The translations under genes were made by a program, and so were the position numbers. DNA of 16,481 nucleotides from an uncultured Ruminococcus sp. (lineage in GTDB: Bacteria; Bacillota_A; Clostridia; Oscillospirales; Ruminococcaceae), in assembly GCA_902782875.1 (NCBI GenBank), contig CACZPE010000023.1:1-16481 (forward strand), in the 5' to 3' direction. Numbering within the stretch: the stretch's first letter is position 1; every line of letters starts with the position of its first letter. Below are positions 14,818-16,481 of this stretch, one piece after another. The notes under the pieces are model-generated. The model did no database searches and had not been told where the DNA came from. It was given only the letters and a program-made list of their open reading frames with translations.

Positions 14818-16481
14818 ATGACAAATAACAGACTTTTTTACACACAACCCGCAGAGGAATGGCACAACGCACTGCCGCTGGGCAACGGAAGGCTCGGCGC
14901 TATGGTTTTCGGCAGACCGACGAACGAGACCATATCTCTCAACGAGGAATCACTCTGGTCGGGCGGTTTCCGCAGACGCGAGAACCCGAAGGCAAAGGAA
15001 AATATCGCACTTATGCGAAAGCTCGTTCATGAGGGCAGGGCTGCAGAGGCAAACGCCCTTTGCGAGAGCGCATTCTACGGCAACAATGATCAGCAGAGGC
15101 ACTATCAGCCCCTGGGTGATCTTCATATACTGTCAGCTCAGGCTGAGGTCACTGGATATACCCATACTCTTTCTCTTGAATACGGGTATGATAAGGTGGA
15201 GTATACCGCCGACGGAGCGCATTTCATAAGACAGACCTTTGTATCGTTTCCCGATGATGTTATAGTTGTGGAGATACGTTCTGACATAAAGGGGAGCGTA
15301 TCCTTTGAGGCATATATCGACGGGCGCGACGACAGCTATGATGAGAACAGGGCCTATGATGAGAATACGCTGGTATACACCATATCAGACGGTATGGCAT
15401 GCACCTGTGCGATGCATATCACGACACAGGGCGGAAAGGTATCTGCCCGTGGCAGCCGCATTGCTGTCGAGGATGCGGATACTGCTTATATCATAATAGC
15501 AGCACAGACAGCATACCGCACGGGCGATCATTTCTACAAAGCCATATCTCAGGCTAAGGCTGCGGGCAGAAAGACGGGCGAGCTGTATATCCGCCATATC
15601 AAGGATCACAGCGAGCTGTACTCACGGTGCAGCCTGGATATAGAAGGGGAGGACCGTGACGATATCCCTACCGACAGGCGTCTTGAGAACATCAGGAACG
15701 GCGGCACGGATACAGGGCTTGCGGCGCTTTACTTCAATTTCTCGAGGTATCTGATGATAGCAGGTTCACGTCCCGGCACACTGCCGCTCAACCTGCAGGG
15801 TATATGGAACAAAGATATGTGGCCCGCATGGGGCAGCAAATACACAGTGAACATCAACACCGAGATGAACTACTGGGGTGCGGAGGTACAGTCCCTGCCC
15901 GAGTGTCATATGCCGCTGTTTGACCATATCGAGCGTATGCGCGAACACGGACGTGTAACAGCCCGTGAGATGTACGGCTGCCGCGGCAGTGTATGCCACC
16001 ATAATACCGATATATGGGGCGATACCGCACCGCAGGACAGATGGCTGCCCGCCACGCTGTGGGTGATGGGCCTTGCATGGCTGTGCATACATATATGGGA
16101 GCACTATGAGTATACCCGTGACAAGGATTTCCTTGATGAAAAATTCGACACGATGACTGAGGCGGCGGAATTCTTCCTTGACTATCTGGTGACGAATGAT
16201 GAGGGGTATCTTGTGGTATCGCCCACGCTCTCTCCCGAGAATACATATATCACAAAAGAGGGCGAGACAGGCCATCTGTGTGAGGGCTGCGCGATGGATA
16301 CAGCGATACTCCACACGCTCTTTACCGATATAATAAATGCAGCAGAGGTGCTGTGGGATGACGGGGAGTATCCCGATATCGTTGAAAGTATAAAGGCGGC
16401 CCGCGACAAGCTGCCTCCGCTGAAGGTCGGCAGGCACGGCCAGATATGCGAATGGATGCAGGACTATGACGAGGCTGAGCC
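14818..16481 (+). CDS. GH95 family alpha-L-fucosidase / alpha-L-galactosidase, 3'-truncated by window edge
   Basis: Removes terminal alpha-linked L-fucose (typically alpha-1,2 on galactose) or L-galactose from oligosaccharides by the inverting mechanism known for GH95. The 554 visible residues have no stop; full-length members are about 750-800 residues. Family signatures are present from the start: EEWHNALPLGNGRLGAMVFG (residues 13-32), LNEESLWSGG, then PGTLPLNLQGIWN. YTVNINTEMNYW carries N345 and N347, matching the paired Asn residues of bifidobacterial AfcA; SPEN with E474 matches its general acid. The other catalytic Asp should lie beyond the window. No signal peptide is seen, so the enzyme should act in the cytoplasm on imported oligosaccharides. 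ATG 14818 has AGAGG (14808-14812) 5 nt upstream. The 161-nt hairpin-rich gap makes co-transcription with the transporter likely but unproven; I found no good promoter there. Family assignment is strong, exact specificity open. Confidence 0.92.
   Translation, partial: MTNNRLFYTQPAEEWHNALPLGNGRLGAMVFGRPTNETISLNEESLWSGGFRRRENPKAKENIALMRKLVHEGRAAEANALCESAFYGNNDQQRHYQPLGDLHILSAQAEVTGYTHTLSLEYGYDKVEYTADGAHFIRQTFVSFPDDVIVVEIRSDIKGSVSFEAYIDGRDDSYDENRAYDENTLVYTISDGMACTCAMHITTQGGKVSARGSRIAVEDADTAYIIIAAQTAYRTGDHFYKAISQAKAAGRKTGELYIRHIKDHSELYSRCSLDIEGEDRDDIPTDRRLENIRNGGTDTGLAALYFNFSRYLMIAGSRPGTLPLNLQGIWNKDMWPAWGSKYTVNINTEMNYWGAEVQSLPECHMPLFDHIERMREHGRVTAREMYGCRGSVCHHNTDIWGDTAPQDRWLPATLWVMGLAWLCIHIWEHYEYTRDKDFLDEKFDTMTEAAEFFLDYLVTNDEGYLVVSPTLSPENTYITKEGETGHLCEGCAMDTAILHTLFTDIINAAEVLWDDGEYPDIVESIKAARDKLPPLKVGRHGQICEWMQDYDEAE

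Noticed and set aside
13880..14872. 330-residue minus-strand frame over the last permease and the hairpin spacer
   Set aside because: Opposite a permease with conserved motifs; the frame is long only because of the codon use on the other strand.

Overview
The window looks like chromosomal DNA of a plant- or gut-glycan-using Ruminococcus-like clostridium (Oscillospiraceae or a near relative). This is an inference from three things: Gram-positive Shine-Dalgarno sites (AAGGAGG-like), consensus sigma-A promoters and frequent ATA/AGA codons; a LacI-type sugar sensor fused to GGDEF; and a carbohydrate ABC locus that carries no ATPase of its own. No rRNA, tRNA, CRISPR array or transposase was seen. 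Base composition and codon use look even throughout, so there is no sign of a recent insertion.

Layout. (1) 1-524, minus strand: 5' part of guaA, the glutaminase domain of GMP synthase, cut by the window edge. (2) 525-852: AT-rich divergent promoter region. (3) 853-2784, plus: a diguanylate cyclase with a sugar-binding-protein-like N-terminus, no DNA-binding domain, and intact GGDEF and I-site motifs. (4) 2785-3205: regulatory region with an exact TTGACA-N17-TATAAT promoter, a palindrome over its -35 half, and a leader of about 210 nt that can form a large hairpin or pseudoknot. (5) 3206-14656: eight tightly packed plus-strand genes. They encode a giant solute-binding protein, permease pair A, a secreted NHL-propeller/TPR protein with a C-terminal membrane anchor, a Yip1-family five-pass membrane protein, a secreted DUF5696-like protein, and permease pair B. 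(6) 14657-14817: a spacer filled almost completely by three consecutive hairpins. (7) 14818-16481: a GH95 family alpha-L-fucosidase/alpha-L-galactosidase without signal peptide, cut by the window edge.

How the parts may work together (inference). The cluster looks like a cell-surface glycan-handling apparatus. The binding protein carries two extra beta-sandwich modules. Two different ABC translocation channels flank three envelope proteins (propeller/TPR, Yip1, DUF5696), and a cytoplasmic GH95 may trim what is imported. The ATPase is probably a shared MsmK/MsmX-type subunit encoded elsewhere. No transcription factor is encoded in the cluster; the adjacent sugar-sensing cyclase and the structured leader are the visible candidates for control. 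The combination of two permease pairs, one binding protein and the NHL/TPR-Yip1-DUF5696 trio is the most interesting content and has, to my knowledge, no assigned function.
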